Origin: Pseudoscleropodium purum
Lineage: Eukaryota; Streptophyta; Bryopsida; Hypnales; Brachytheciaceae
DNA length: 64,000 nucleotides
Direction: 5' to 3'
Assembly: GCA_963969395.1 (NCBI GenBank)
Contig: OZ017796.1
Coordinates: 12,526,501 to 12,590,500, forward strand
Shown here: positions 1-12,760 of the stretch, one piece after another
Layout of the letters: each line of letters begins with the position of its first letter
Position numbering within the stretch: position 1 is the first letter of the stretch
Notes under the pieces: model-generated
Told to the model about the DNA's origin: nothing
The model's database searches: none
The model's input: only the letters and a program-made list of their open reading frames with translations
Translations under genes and position numbers: made by a program

Positions 1-3000
1 TAGATTTCTGAAGGCCTCAAAGACCTGGGTTTCCCGAGAGTGATAATCCTCTGCTACAGCTAACATTGACAAAAAACTAGATGTCCTCATATCACTTCCG
101 TGATGCCTCTGAACCTCTGAATATTCCGATATGAGCACTGCTTAATACACCTGTTACTAAAAGCACGCTTCAGGCTGACACAAGAACCGCATGATACATC
201 CCGACATGCGTACTAGCCCAGTGACCAAATCATGAGACCTGCAGCAACAGCCATATATTGCAGGATTTAATTAGAAAAAAAAGCAGAGCATGGTGAGTCT
301 CAATAAGTTCAAAGCCTTACATTGGACTGAACAGTAAGCACTGGCAAGGATCTGTCATGTGCCACCTGAGCAGTCTGCAGCTCCCATTAGATCTAAGTTA
401 TGTTCCGTGAATTCAAATTATCTTCCACTATGATCCTTCATCAACGACAAGGCTACTCTTAGGGTAATTACGCCTAATTGCGACCCTTACTCAAAAAGGT
501 CCGGTTCAGATTCTCGCCTGAAATGTACACAATCAGAACCAGACAGAGAGCCTAGGGTTGATCTGGGGCACTCGCCTTCAAATCCTCTTCTATGTGTCCT
601 TGTAGAGGAGCGAATGGAAAAAGAATTGAGTAGTTTGTAAGTTGATTCTAATTAATGGAGTGACCATCTAGCTCTATCCACAACGACTGCATTAGATGGA
701 AGTCGTCCTTGAGTCGATCGGCGATCTAGGCATTAGTGCATTACGCACCACCGTGCAATCTCCTCCCAGACGAAATCTAAGCAGATGTACATTCAATTTA
801 AAATAACCGTAACGTTCTGTAGAGACTTAAGTTTGCCTAATATCCTAAGACTGAAGCTATGGATACTGAGAAGAGACGAAAATTTAGTAAAGTGTTGTAA
901 ACCCTAAATCGCAAAATCAACACTTTGCATGATTAAATCCACCCTATGTAAGAAATTGAAACGCAGCGAAGAGCCAACAAGATAAAAACCTCCTCAACAA
1001 CTTGAAGCGACCCCTAACCATCTACGAGAGGAGAGAGGGGGAGTTTAGCTCGAGAAAGAAGTCTGCAAGAGTCTTGAAAATCTGCAGTCACGTTTTCTAA
1101 AATTTTGGACTGCTCCCTAGACAGGATTGACTCGTGATCCGGAGGATCTTTCGGTATCACGCAGATTTCTACACGCTCACTTCGTTCAAATCTCAACACC
1201 TAAAGGCATTTTACACCAATTTCACAGCTAAGACTCCAGAAAGTAGCCGGGAAAGTGGTTGTGGTGACAAATCCGTAACTTACAACTGCAAGGAATTATT
1301 GCACTCTGCAGCAGTTGCCAAAAACAAGAGACCTGACTGCTAGTAATCAGACAAATTAGTACAGCTCAACATGAAAAATGAGCTTTGAATCGGGCTTGGA
1401 CTCAACTAGCTCAGGTACGTACCTGCTTTGGATCTTTCCCTCGTAATTCCCCGCATGACAGAAACCGATCCTTCATCCTCAACACGAGATCACTTGCGGA
1501 ACCTCGACGCTACTTGGGTTACTCGCACACACCCGCCGATCGAGTGATCTACGCATCCCTCTCACTACTGTAGAACGTTTAGGCGCGACAAACTCCGCAA
1601 GCCTCACAGAAGCACCTAGATCGGCAACCCACGTCAAGGAAAAACCCGTCAAGGCAGCAGGACCTCCCCGGCTCATCAGGCAGAGCCCACCAAGGAACCC
1701 AGCAGGCTTTAGTACCGGTACCACTACCTGGCAACTCTTGGAAATCAAAAGTTGAGCCCAGGGACGTTCTTCACCTGCTACAAGGTGGAAAATCAGAAGT
1801 TTCCTCGATTAATTGAGAGCAAGGGAGAAAATTGCGTTCGCTTGAGGCAGCCTGCATGTATTGGAATATTAGTTCTCATAGCGTACCAACTTCCGCCGCT
1901 ATGGCTACTCTCGCGACGAGCCTGTCAAGGAACCTCCGCGCCGGAGCTTTTGGAGATGGAGTTCAAAGGAAACCTGCATGCGGCGGGCTTAATTTGGAGC
2001 TATGTTTGGCTGACAAACACTATTTTGGACATGGCGACGTTATTCACGAGATTACGGGAGAGATCGAGAAGCCCTAGTAGGGATTGTAGCTGTCAGGTCT
2101 GTCCCAAAACATGAAGGACTCCGTGTTCCGGTGGTCTTCAAGATCATGCCCCAGATGCGCCAGAAAATGCGCTCGTTTGTGCGTACCTGGCGTAACGGGA
2201 TTCACATTTTGGCATCTATTTTTGGTCATACCAGACTTGTTTCTGGGACCTTGGCCCCCCCACGCGGCCATGCCCGTCCCCACCATCTTTCAGTTCCTTT
2301 TGACTGTCATGCGGCTCTTTTGCTTGTTCATCAACAGATGACGACTTATTAATTAATTCACTGGATGATGATCTCGCACGGGCGGGGACACAATGATATT
2401 CATTGCACAATGAAAACTGTGTTGTAAGTAGCTGCAGTACAGTACTGTACAGTAGTTGTCTTCCTCTAGTTGTCTTCCTCCCTCCGGCTTTCCTGACTCG
2501 TGTACCAAAATTCTTAGTGGTAAGTGTTTGCTTGTCTGTAAGTTAACGTTACAACTGTTATTACGTGTAAGTCAAAACAGTCATACTGCAGAAGTCAGAA
2601 CTCCCCATGATTCATTCTCTACCTTAAAGGCTGATAGAGCAGTGACGAACTTGGTCTAAACTTTCTTTGGCCCGGTTTCACAGTTTGACTGTGTTCGGAA
2701 AAGTGATCGCACATGAGCAGGATTCCTCCTGCTAAAGGTTGGAACAATCCAAACAATCCCACTGCAATAAGCAATCATACGCAATCATGTTGACCCTAAA
2801 ACCAATAGGACCTAGCGACCGGCTCTCGGTATAAAGTCTGTTGGGCCCATAGTTGACCCAATTCAAAGACTTAAATCATCCCTTAGGTTGATTTTGATTG
2901 TCAACAAACTCGGTCAACAATAGGGCTTCAGTTAAATGAACTTCCAAACATTCAGACGTAGCTTGATCTAGCTTTGGCCAATGCAAGACCTCCTCCCTGC

Positions 3001-3117
3001 GGTCCAGAGCCAGAAAAACAGATTCACTATGAGGAAGTAGATTACCGATCCTGGTCAAAATATCTCACTCTGGTTTGCAAAATACCGGCGTTGAATACAG
3101 GGGGGAACAGTGCTCAT
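1..3117. other. region without an identifiable gene
   Basis: Mixed-composition DNA with only short open frames in every reading direction. A telo-box (AAACCCTAA) at 899-907 suggests a promoter may lie nearby, but no spliced coding model with recognisable protein similarity emerges. It could hold a 5' leader, a non-coding transcript or a lineage-specific gene. Confidence 0.4.
1901..2077 (+). CDS. possible small ORF, 58 codons
   Basis: An ATG-initiated frame whose first 20 residues (MATLATSLSRNLRAG...) are Ser/Arg/Ala-rich without acidic residues, the composition of a mitochondrial presequence. The remainder matches nothing I recognise. No supporting splice model or second exon was found, so it may be chance. 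Confidence 0.15.
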   Translation: MATLATSLSRNLRAGAFGDGVQRKPACGGLNLELCLADKHYFGHGDVIHEITGEIEKP

Positions 3118-6100
3118 CTAAACCCCAGACTTTCTCCTCTTCTTCTTACTACCTAAGCTCTTCTTCCTCTTCGTACTACCTAACTTTGGAGAGACCGGCT
3201 CAACCATCTCCTCCTCGACATTTTCTGGAGAAACCGGTTCAACTATCTCTTGGCCGCCATTGTCAGAAACTATCCTGCTATCAACATTAGCATCTGTCAT
3301 TATTGTCTCTTTTTCTTCAGACCTTAATTCTATTTGATCCAAATTTCCAATGATTGGCCAACTAGTTGCCTGGAGTGGCAGCGCTGAGTCCTTATGTTCA
3401 GGCTCATCTAAGGGCAAAAGCACATTCATACGGGCTAATGTGTAATCCAGCAAAAAAATGCTGCGAGAGAGTCTATCAATTCTGCTTGCGTGTCGCTTTG
3501 TGTATGGGACTATTCCTTCCATGAGTTCTCGTACTTGAGGAATCTGCAAGAGTAAAGAGAGGTAGGGTCAGCACAGGGTAAAAGTGTTAAATGCTGCTAT
3601 TCTGGAGCTATAAAACCAGATGGGATCCTGTATGTAAAGGTGCATTTGTTCAAAATACTCGACGTTTTCTGATTAGCTTGTTCGAAAAGTACATAAAATC
3701 TACTCGGGAGTAAAAGAAAAAGAGAAGAAAGTTAAAAAATTCAGATAGGTCTAGCAGCACAGCAGCAAAAATGCCAACAGAAACCATCTAAAATTGATAA
3801 TGAGGTCTGACAAAATAAGCACTACATGCAAACTCTAAGTTCGGACAGGGAAAGCACACGAACCTCCACAATTTTTGATGCAGGAACCACAGAGAAGAAT
3901 TCGTATAGAACACGTTGTGCCACATGACAGGATTTCGGCTTTGCATTCCAGTCACGAATGTATTCTAACAAAAGCTTCCAATACTCCTTATCAAGTGATT
4001 GAAATATCAATCGAATGTGCACATTGGTGTCATCACTCCTGCAATACACCATATGAAGTGAGAAGCCATTACATTCGTAAAAGACATGACGAGATCTTTT
4101 ACAATCCACATGATAAACAACTATGAGAGATAAAATAGAATAAAATAAACAAATGGAAGTTGAAGAAATTACCCCAAAAGATCTGTGAAAACTTTAAGCA
4201 CCCTGAAAGGCCGTCGAAGTTCAAATGCTAACTGTACTGCTTTCACCCAATCTGTGTCCGCCAAGGCATTCGATAAGTCTTGGTCTTTTAGTGCCTCCTC
4301 TTCCTATTCATTGTCCGAAAAGCATAGCACAAAACATTAGACTTTACATAAAAATGAAAGAAAAGACAGTGTGACACCAAATTCTAAGATCAGTGGACCG
4401 CAAGAACATGCACCCTCGCTAAATAACAAAATATTCACCTACAACTACCTAAGTGAACAATACACAGTAGCTCAGAGGTCGGAACAGATTGGTGTCGACA
4501 CAAGCACGTATTCGAAAGCTCACTAGGCTGGAAATTGACAGGCGATAAGATTCACTCAAAACACACTGACAACAATGTCTGCCCAAGGACTTCTCCTGAC
4601 TTTTACCTCTTGACGTATGGCTTCTTCTTCATCATCAATTGTGCAATCTGCCCACATATTGACCACTGAATCGCCACCACCAGTTGCAAGCTTTTCCGTC
4701 TCTGGACTCACGGCCAGAGCCCATATCTGCATGCAAAAATGCTATGTAAGCGATTGCCAAATCCAAACGCACAAATTTAAGATCGAAAGATTCAGATCTG
4801 GATTTAACTGCCAGCAGGGATTAGTCAAAGAACCCTATAATTCAAGAAATAAAGTTATTCCTATGCAGGAACGAAACGAGTACCTTATCTTCATGGTGGT
4901 CGAAAGTGTTCACACATTCATTGGTCTTTATGGTCCAGAGCTTCACCAGACCATCAGCTCCTGAATATAGAAGTAAAAATACGATTGAGCCTTCCCGTTA
5001 CCAAAGTTCAACTTGCTATGTACCATTAAACATTAAAAATGTCTACATCCCTCCAATGTCTCGCATTTACCATTTATCGCTACCATGTAGAAGTCAGTGA
5101 AAGGCAATTTCCAGTCTAAATATCGCATTCCTCCAAAATGAAACTCTAATAATCAATCTCCGTACCTGCTGAAATTAGCTGTGTGCCTCGAGTAATAAAT
5201 GAACATTTCAACACACTAGCCGTATGACCTTCAAATGTTTTCAAGCACGATCCATCGGTGAGGGACCAGATCTTGATTTTCATGTCTCCTGATGCTGTAA
5301 GAACAGCCTGGTCTACAGGAGAGAACTCTACACACCACACCCCTCGCTTATGCCCTTTTAGTGTGAGCACTGGAGTTAGTTCAGGAAGCTTCCACACTTT
5401 AGCGGTTCGATCCTGGGAAAAACAGCGACCATGTCAGCAAATAAAATAGAGAGCACGTGAAGGGTATTAAGAATTAGATAAAATAAAGCTACGAATAAAA
5501 TATTATATATAGCCTTTTAAAATGCAAGAGTCGACCCCGAACAATTGAGAACAAATGCTGACACCCAGTAAACGACTTCAACAGAGGTGATTTGGGGGTA
5601 GTCTGTAAGGACGTGAAGGCTCTAGAACAGAATGCAGATTTATTTTGCACCTGTGAGCCGCTGCATAAAAGACTGTCATTGGGAGCAACAGCCAGAGAAT
5701 TAATGTCTTTGTCATGAGCTGCTACAACCGCTTGTGAAGAGAGTTTCACTACTTCCTCAGTGTGTCCAGTTCCAACCACCGCTTCAATATTCCAAAATTT
5801 AATTGTACGATCACTGGTACAAAACAAGAAAAAACAACTATGTCAGCTGTAATTGAAGCTCCGATAATACGTAGCAAACTATTAAGCTCCACTAAATGAT
5901 ATTAAACTGAATAGAAAAAAGACCAATATGTTGCATATGTTTCTCATCAATATGTGATGAAATGCACTACTGAAATTTCAAATCTTTCTGCTTTGGCAAG
6001 CTGCCTGACATAAAAAGATATAAGAGAGACAACAGGTAATATATATATATGCTGCACCTGCTACCGCTGACTACAAAATTCTTTTTCTTTTTGGAAAAGG

Positions 6101-9025
6101 CAACCGCACCAACTGCTGCCATGTGTCCAGCTGCCACAGCTAGGCACGACCCGGTTGAAGCATTCCAGACCCTCACCTGCAAATTAGCATTAAGATTTAC
6201 ATCAAAGGTTGTTCACGAAAAAAAGTGGGGGGAGGGTGCTATTGACTTTTCCTTGATTGGAGCAGAACACATGAGGTTAACTTCATTACAATTTTTCTGA
6301 GTTGCAAAATCAGCCAGTAAGGACAGAGTAAATATTTGAAACGTGTCTTGCAAAAATGTGAGAAATAACTACCGTGTGGTCTTTTGCAGAAGACGCCAAA
6401 AGGGGTACACCTGAAGCAGTTACACAAGAGTCCAGAGACAACACTATGTCGGTGTGTCCCACCAATTCTTGTTGGCATGTCATAGTTGTCATGTCATAAA
6501 TACGCACCTGTCCAATCAAAACTCTGCTTTAAAATCATGAAAGTATTGACTATCTACGTTCTAGCTGCATTGCGCCCACTGTATCTAAAGAATCAAATTC
6601 GAAGAAAAAGTTAGCAAACAGAAAGTGTACTTCATAGACATTTTGGGAGTCCAGTTCCTTCGAACTAAAGCGTCAATGCTTCTTGAGAACCCAATGACAT
6701 TGTGATGTCATTGTACTGTATACACTCATCATTGATCAAATATATAGTTGGAAGTATAGATTAGTAAACATATACAACTGATACCTGCTCCAAATTTGTA
6801 GCAACAGCAAGTGAACGATCACCCTCGCCCACAAATTTCAGATCAATAATCTCTTCATTGTAACCAATCAACCGCTTCACCAACTTCAAATCTTTCTCAC
6901 CGCTTTCCAGAGTGTCGGATGAATAAAATAAGAGACGCTGATCTGAAGTTACACACATTATTTCTCTCTGAGATGGTAACCAAATTGCTGCTATGAAACC
7001 TCCCTTGAGATCTTCCTTGTTTGAACTTACAGTTGCGTCTGATACTTTCTGCTTGTACAAGCAAGCAGCGCTGCACCAACCAGGTGCATGTTCTTTATAT
7101 TAGCAAATCATCATGTAAACCCCAGCTTAGAAAAACTTGGAGACATCAAATACAAAGACTAGGAAACACAACTCCAAATTTCTTACACCCTTCCCATTAT
7201 GCAGAAGGAAATTGCCGCAGATTGAGAATGTACAGATTGGTAGAGCATAGCTAATGGTTTCCACTTAAAGATAACGAGCATTTTGAATTCTCCTACAAAA
7301 AATAATCACGCGTCCTGCAATTGAATCATTAGCATGTCAAGATGATTTACCCTTCAGAGTTCCAAACTTGAACTATTCCACGCTCTCCAACTGTCAAGAA
7401 CTTCAGTGGAGCTTGGCCACTCTTTTTCTTCATTGCAGCTTCAGTAGTGCACCCAGGTAAGTCACATTCGTCTGAAATCACCAAAACGGTTTCAACAGCT
7501 TCATATATAGGAACGGTTGTGTGTAGCTTGTAGTCTCTTAGGTCCCAGACATTCACCACCTACAAACAGTGTAGGAGAAAAGCACATTTAAGCAACTAAC
7601 TGTGATCTCAGAAACCTCGGTAAATACCCACCCACAACATGATCCAGGACAAGAAACTATTGTGGAAGAAACCAAGGATTCTCAAATACCTACTTGAGAG
7701 AAAGACCAGGCAATCATCATATTCAGTATTAATTTACCTTATCTCTTCCGGCACTCACTAAAGTCCAACCATTTGTTGAAACAGATAAGCTTGTCACAGC
7801 TGAAAAATGTTTATCAAGGACTGAACCGCATGATTTCGTGACCAGATCCCAAACTCGAACAGTTCCATCGTCGCTTCCTGAAAAAAGCTGCAATCCGAAA
7901 CTCGTTCAAATCTAGAAACCAACCTGACTAGAAAAGGTAGGCATAAATCAAGGTATAAAATCCAATGATAAAGCGGCCTGCTTATCAATGCAAGGTGCTT
8001 GACAGTAGAAGTCTGCTGATCCTTCTCAACCGCACACGTACCAGAAGGCGATGGATGTCAGGATGAAATTGAACGCACGAAACCACTCCAGTGTGGCCTT
8101 TAAAAGCATGTGTGCAGAACCCCCCCTCTGTGTCCCAGACAAGCACTCTTCGATCAGCACTGGCAGTTGCCAGCAATCCACCCGAGGCATCCACGGCCAT
8201 AGCAACCACAGGGGCGTCATGTGCCTGAAAACAGCACATTTTCATCTCTCCCGTCCAAATCCAATCGCAGATGACAATAATCTGATAGAACTTGAGATTC
8301 CTTCAACGTGCAAGGGGCTTCCTACGCTACCAAAAGTCACATTGGACCACATTCTGATAAATATTTTAGTTGTTGTTTTTAAGTTAAGAATGTCTTTTGT
8401 GGAAGGGACTTGAAAAAGCAATCGCAATCACAAATTGTGAGCAACAATTAAAATTTTGATTCTCCCGACATGCGAAGCCGGTTCTGAGTTCGGGTGTGAA
8501 ACATAACCTCCTACTGGTGAACTTGTCACGTACCACCAACAGAAAATTTATGTAGCGAGCTTCAGGAATAATAAATGTAAGGAGAGAAACTGCAGGCACT
8601 TAGGGTTTAGGGTTTAGGAAATTCAGAAGACAAAATCACGGATACTATTACAAAGTTTTCTATTTCCCGTTCAACTTATGCCAAGCAAGCATCCATACTG
8701 CATCCTCTGAATTTGACAAGTTTACCTTCCAAGTGCGAAGGCAAGCGTCAGAACTCAAATCCCAGTGCTTAATCTGAAGACTCCGACTAGCAGCAAATAA
8801 CGCCTTCCCATCTGGACTATAGATAATCGCCGTGATAGGTTCTGTATCCCCCTTCAAAGTCTTAGCGGTTGCCCCGGTAGCAATCTCCACAACCTTCACA
8901 TCATCATTACACGCGCAGGCCACGAATTTTCCATCAGGAGATACGACCACGGGACCTCCGGTATAGAACAACTGCAGCGCGGGCGACACCTTGAAGTTCT
9001 TCTTGTAACTCAACGCGGACGCCAT
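3118..9025 (-). CDS. UTP13: UTP13/TORMOZ (TBL3)-like WD40 protein of the U3 snoRNP, 14 exons
   Basis: Nucleolar WD40 scaffold of the UTP-B/U3 snoRNP small-subunit processome, needed for early 18S pre-rRNA cleavages. Exons read on the minus strand: 9025-8726, 8224-8042, 7887-7738, 7559-7351, 7070-6785, 6507-6373, 6176-6058, 5813-5651, 5412-5166, 4960-4884, 4726-4607, 4303-4173, 4038-3864, 3543-3118. All 13 introns (134-501 nt) are GT-AG and every phase joins, giving 2721 nt or 906 residues; plant orthologues are slightly under 900. The product has an N-terminal and a central run of WD40 repeats (for example VLVWDTEG, VRVWDLVT, IKIWSLTD), then the C-terminal UTP13 domain (about residues 690-800) and a Lys/Arg-rich nucleolar-type tail (TKRKKSLGSKKKRRK). 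The start ATG opens the conserved N-terminus (ALSYKKNFKVSP). No stop or frameshift interrupts it. It is the only clearly functional host gene here. Identity rests on recalled similarity to Arabidopsis TORMOZ. Confidence 0.95.
8600..8618 (-). promoter_or_regulatory. telomere-like repeat in UTP13 intron 1
   Basis: Intron 1 (8725-8225) carries consecutive TTTAGGG units on the plus strand, i.e. CCCTAAA on the gene's sense strand, about 110 nt past the first splice donor. This is a second telo-box-type signal close to the 5' end. It may act as an intronic enhancer or be a chance interstitial telomere-like motif. Confidence 0.35.
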
Positions 9026-10420
9026 TGCCCCAGCCCCCCTCCGAAATCACATCAATTCGAAAACGACGCAACCTAGGAGGCGCCCTCTGCCCTCCACTCC
9101 TCCAATGGAGTGCAGATGAAATTTCAAACAAGCGTAATGGTTCGGAGTGATAAACCCAAAACCCTAAATCTTTGACTAGCAATTCACTTGGGGGTTCTAG
9201 GGCTTTGCATTCTCAGATGCCAATTCCGCGTCCCAAATGACGTCCTTAATGAGATCGTCACCCGAAGTCTCCAGGAGCAGTTGTGTGAAGTGGAAGTCGC
9301 ACGCACCCCAGAATGCAAGCATGTCAGACAAACTAAACTGACTACATCAGGAACCGCGCCCCCCCCCCTTTGCAACAGTATTGCATCAATGCTGATGTAG
9401 TTTCCGTACTATGCAGTACTAATGCAGTATACAAAATATAGCTACTCAAGACTGAAAAATTAAGTATTTTTGCAATATTGATGTAGTACAAACTTTGTAG
9501 CTATTCAATTCTAAAAAATTAGTTGATGTTGCAATACTGCAACAATTACAATTGTTGAAATATTGATGTAATTCTATTTTTTTGCAGTATTGATGTAATA
9601 CTAAAGATATACCTAAACAACATTGAAATATTTGGTATTATTGCCATATTGATTGCAACAATATTCTTAACTAAGTATTGTTTTGAATGTACATTGCAAT
9701 TATATAATTTAAAATAACAATTATGTATTGAAACAATCTTAAATAAGTATTGCAAGAGAATGGAGGCGTGGCACTTTTACTTGGGCATTTAGGGGTTATC
9801 AGTTTAATGAAGACCAATTTGGAATTTGGAATAAGACCAATCATGATATGATGTTACTAATGTAATTCCAAAAATCTTATTGGAACCTTAAAATGTGAAG
9901 ATTGTGATTGCCCAATTCTCACCCTGTAGTTATTCATTTTCTTTACTACCATTTGTCTTTTGTAACTCTTTATAAAGATTGTTGGTTGGTATGAAAAAAA
10001 ATGCTACCATTTGAAAAATATTTTATCAAAATTATACTATTAAATTTATTATTGCATGTAATCTTGATCAACACACCAAATTTGAATTATTTAAAAAAAA
10101 ATCATTTTGGATAAATTGTTTTGATTATTCTTTATGTATTATATATAATTGATTGACAAATATTGGTGATGAATTGTCAAATTTTATTGTAGAAAAATTC
10201 CCATTACTTAAGAAGAATTTTCTACTACAAAGGATTCAATGTCAATTTTTCAAATTTTATTTAATAGATATTTGTCAATTATAGTTCTATTTTACTAATA
10301 AACCCTTGTATCATGACTACTTTTATACATTTGAGCATGGTGGTTCAATTGTTTTGCCATATCCAATTATAGTTTTAAGAAAAAATTTGTACAAATTTTT
10401 TATTAGACTTTATAGCAGGG
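9026..10420. other. AT-rich degenerate repeats
   Basis: After the UTP13 5' region there are diverged short repeats using variants of TGCAGTATTGATGTAATA between about 9400 and 9700, and then AT-rich DNA without coding signal. The same vocabulary recurs near 11.28-11.39 kb and 18.1 kb, so these are pieces of one dispersed repeat family. Confidence 0.4.
9159..9167 (+). promoter_or_regulatory. telo-box AAACCCTAA upstream of UTP13
   Basis: An exact AAACCCTAA lies 134 bp upstream of the UTP13 start codon. Telo-boxes are a known promoter element of plant ribosomal-protein and ribosome-biogenesis genes. The position fits a 5'-proximal promoter or leader. Function is inferred from the motif and gene class. 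Confidence 0.5.
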
Positions 10421-10496
10421 TTGCAATATTTCTTAAAGGGTACGATTATATGGAATTTTTCTTACTTAATCATTTATAATTTAGTATTTTTTAATT

Positions 10497-10857
10497 TAGT
10501 AGACTTTGGCAATCTTTTAGCATAGTAGAACAACTTTTTTCATAAAAATTTGAACTATGAAAAATTATTAAATTAAGTTAACTATCATTTCTAAAAATCC
10601 ATTTGAGATTTTGAACCTCCAATCAAAAGTTTTAGGCAAAAGTTATGAGAAGAGTTGAAAAGGATATTTTTGGAGACATTTTCAAATATTATCTCTAAAT
10701 TTTGTCTATAATTTTTAATCAAAGTCTCAAAATTTCAAACAAATTTTTGAAAATTAAATTTAGCTTAATTTTATTAGTTTTCATAATTCAAAGTTTAAAA
10801 AAAAAAGTTGTTCTACTATGCCAAAAAGACCTCCAAAGTTTGCTGATTTTATGAAGC
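10497..10857. repeat. inverted-repeat element (about 360 bp)
   Basis: The outer arms, 10497-10578 and 10773-10857, are diverged reverse complements; both carry the core GCATAGTAGAACAACTTTTTT. Pairing continues inward with gaps around a centre near 10675. A diverged half-copy lies at about 36.70-36.85 kb. This is the structure of a MITE or foldback element; no target duplication was established. Confidence 0.5.
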
Positions 10858-10880
10858 AAATGAAAAACAAGTCAAAAAAA

Positions 10881-11394
10881 CTAATTAAAGAAAATTCCAT
10901 ATTCTAAGTGTGCATCTAATACTATAAATGATGTACTAGTAAGTTAGAATTGTACTCCTTGGACTTCACCTATGAGGTCCAAAGTTTAAAATTGAAGATC
11001 AACATAGAAGGCTACTTGCCCCTGTTCGTGGTAGAGGGCCCTTGTTTGGGGGGAGTGGTGGAGGGCCCTTATTTTGGAGGGAAGTGCCCATACTTGAGGG
11101 AGGGCAGCATAAAAAATTACATGTTTTTTATACTTAATGAGATTTTATGTAATATTTTAATTCTAACTAACAATAATTTTTTTGTTTTAAAACAATATTA
11201 TGCAATGAACAAGGCAATATTGAATAGCAAAGTGCTTGGTAATATTAGTTTGCCTCTAATTTTGTACTACATGTAGTAATCTTCTTTTTAGTACTACAAC
11301 AATACTGATTCAATATTATAGTATATAAACTTCAACGCAATACTAAATTGATACTAAAATTGTATTGTTCAAAGCAACCCTTTTTTTCTGATGT
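10881..11394. repeat. tandem duplication, unit A
   Basis: This roughly 510-bp segment is repeated in diverged form from 11395. Shared landmarks include GTACTAGTAAGTT, TACTCCTTGG(G/A)CTTCACC and CAATACTATGCAATGAACAAGG. Unit A is uninterrupted; unit B contains the copia element. Confidence 0.6.
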
Positions 11395-11669
11395 AGTTAA
11401 ATAAAATTCTACATTGTATGTATGCATCTAATGTTGTAGAGGGTGTACTAGTAAGTTCATACTCCTTGGGCTTCACCCATGAGGTTCAAGATTTGAAATT
11501 GAAGGTCAATACAAAAAGTTGCTTGCCTTTGTTCGTGTTGGAAAGTCCCTACTCAAGGGAAAGGCAACAAAAAAAATTACATGTATTTTAAATTAAATGA
11601 GATTTTATGTAATATTTTAGTACCAATAGTAATAAATTTTTAGTTTTGAAACAATACTATGCAATGAAC
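11395..11669. repeat. tandem duplication, unit B (left part)
   Basis: Left part of the second copy of the 10.9-11.4 kb unit. It breaks at GAACAAGGC where the copia element is inserted and resumes at 18034, so the duplication predates that insertion. Confidence 0.6.
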
Positions 11670-11674
11670 AAGGC

Positions 11675-11889
11675 TGTTAAGATATGTAGTGTGAACGCTC
11701 ACCATAATGGTGAGTGACACGTGGCTTAGGGAATCATTCTTGTCCAATGGGAGAAGGGAACTATTCATTGTCTCTCTCCCTTCTCCCCTTGTATATACCA
11801 CCAACTTATTATGAAGACACTTAGTTCTTTGAGTATACTTTGGTGTTGTTTATTGCTTTGTGATTTTGTTTCGTTTATTATACTCAACA
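11675..11889 (+). repeat. copia 5' LTR
   Basis: 215 bp from TGTTAAGATATG to ATACTCAACA with a TATATA at 11792-11797. It is identical to the 3' LTR except G at 11742 versus A at 17886. CATTATCAGCACGCTC directly follows at the primer-binding position; I could not assign a tRNA. Confidence 0.95.
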
Positions 11890-12760
11890 CATTATCAGCA
11901 CGCTCTTAGATGTTCGTCTTAAATTTCTTACTTCCGATTTGTTTTTGTTTTTGTTTCTGGGTTTTTTTTTTTTGTTTTGTTACCCTCCACCCCGCACTCT
12001 CCTCACCTTCTGCTTGCCACCATCTCCAGCTCACCTAGCCAAGCTCCCCCCCCCTCCCCCTCCCGGCCTGGCCCTGCCTCTTCCAGCCAGCACCCCTCTA
12101 TAGTTCACCCGGCTCCCTTTCTGCTCCCTGCCGGTCATTCCGCAACCCCTGCTCTCTCCCTGACTTCCCTGTGCTTCTGCACGGCTGCTCCCCGAGCTCC
12201 TACCAGCTCCCTCCCGCCAGGCAGTTCCCTTCCCTTCAAGCTCCATCTTCGTTGCCCTTCTGTTTTTTCAATTTTTTTTCTCCTTCCCTTCTTGTTTGTT
12301 CACTCCTTCTTCATTCTGTACGCATCCTTTGGCCTTCTTTCTTCACTTCTAGTTTTTCTCTTCACACCTTGAGTTTTCGAAGTTTTCTCTTCAAACCCTT
12401 GCTTCCAACTATTTTAATTTTAATTTTAATTTTCTCTTTATTTTAATTGACTTTTCATTTCTAATTTTATATTTTCATAAAATATATTTTATTTTTATTT
12501 TTATCTTTATCTTTATCTTTATCTTATATCTTTATCTTTTACTTTTACTTTTATCTTACTTTTTACTTTACCTTTACTTTTACCTTTTACTTTATCTTTA
12601 TTTCATCCTTTTATTTATTTTATTTTATTTTTCTTTATCTTCAACTTCATCTTTTTCTTTATCTTTTATTTCATTTCAAACCCTAATTTTCTATTCAAAC
12701 CTATTTTTTTTAAACCCTAATTTCTTCCCGAAGCTATATTTTTCTTCCTTCTTCTACATC

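Noticed and set aside
3118..9025. Short plus-strand open frames across the UTP13 gene
   Set aside because: They overlap exons and introns of a fully joined 14-exon minus-strand gene and have no recognisable protein content.
11977..12446. Proline/serine-rich frames in the copia leader
   Set aside because: They arise from a pyrimidine-rich untranslated leader between the 5' LTR and the gag ATG; no domain.
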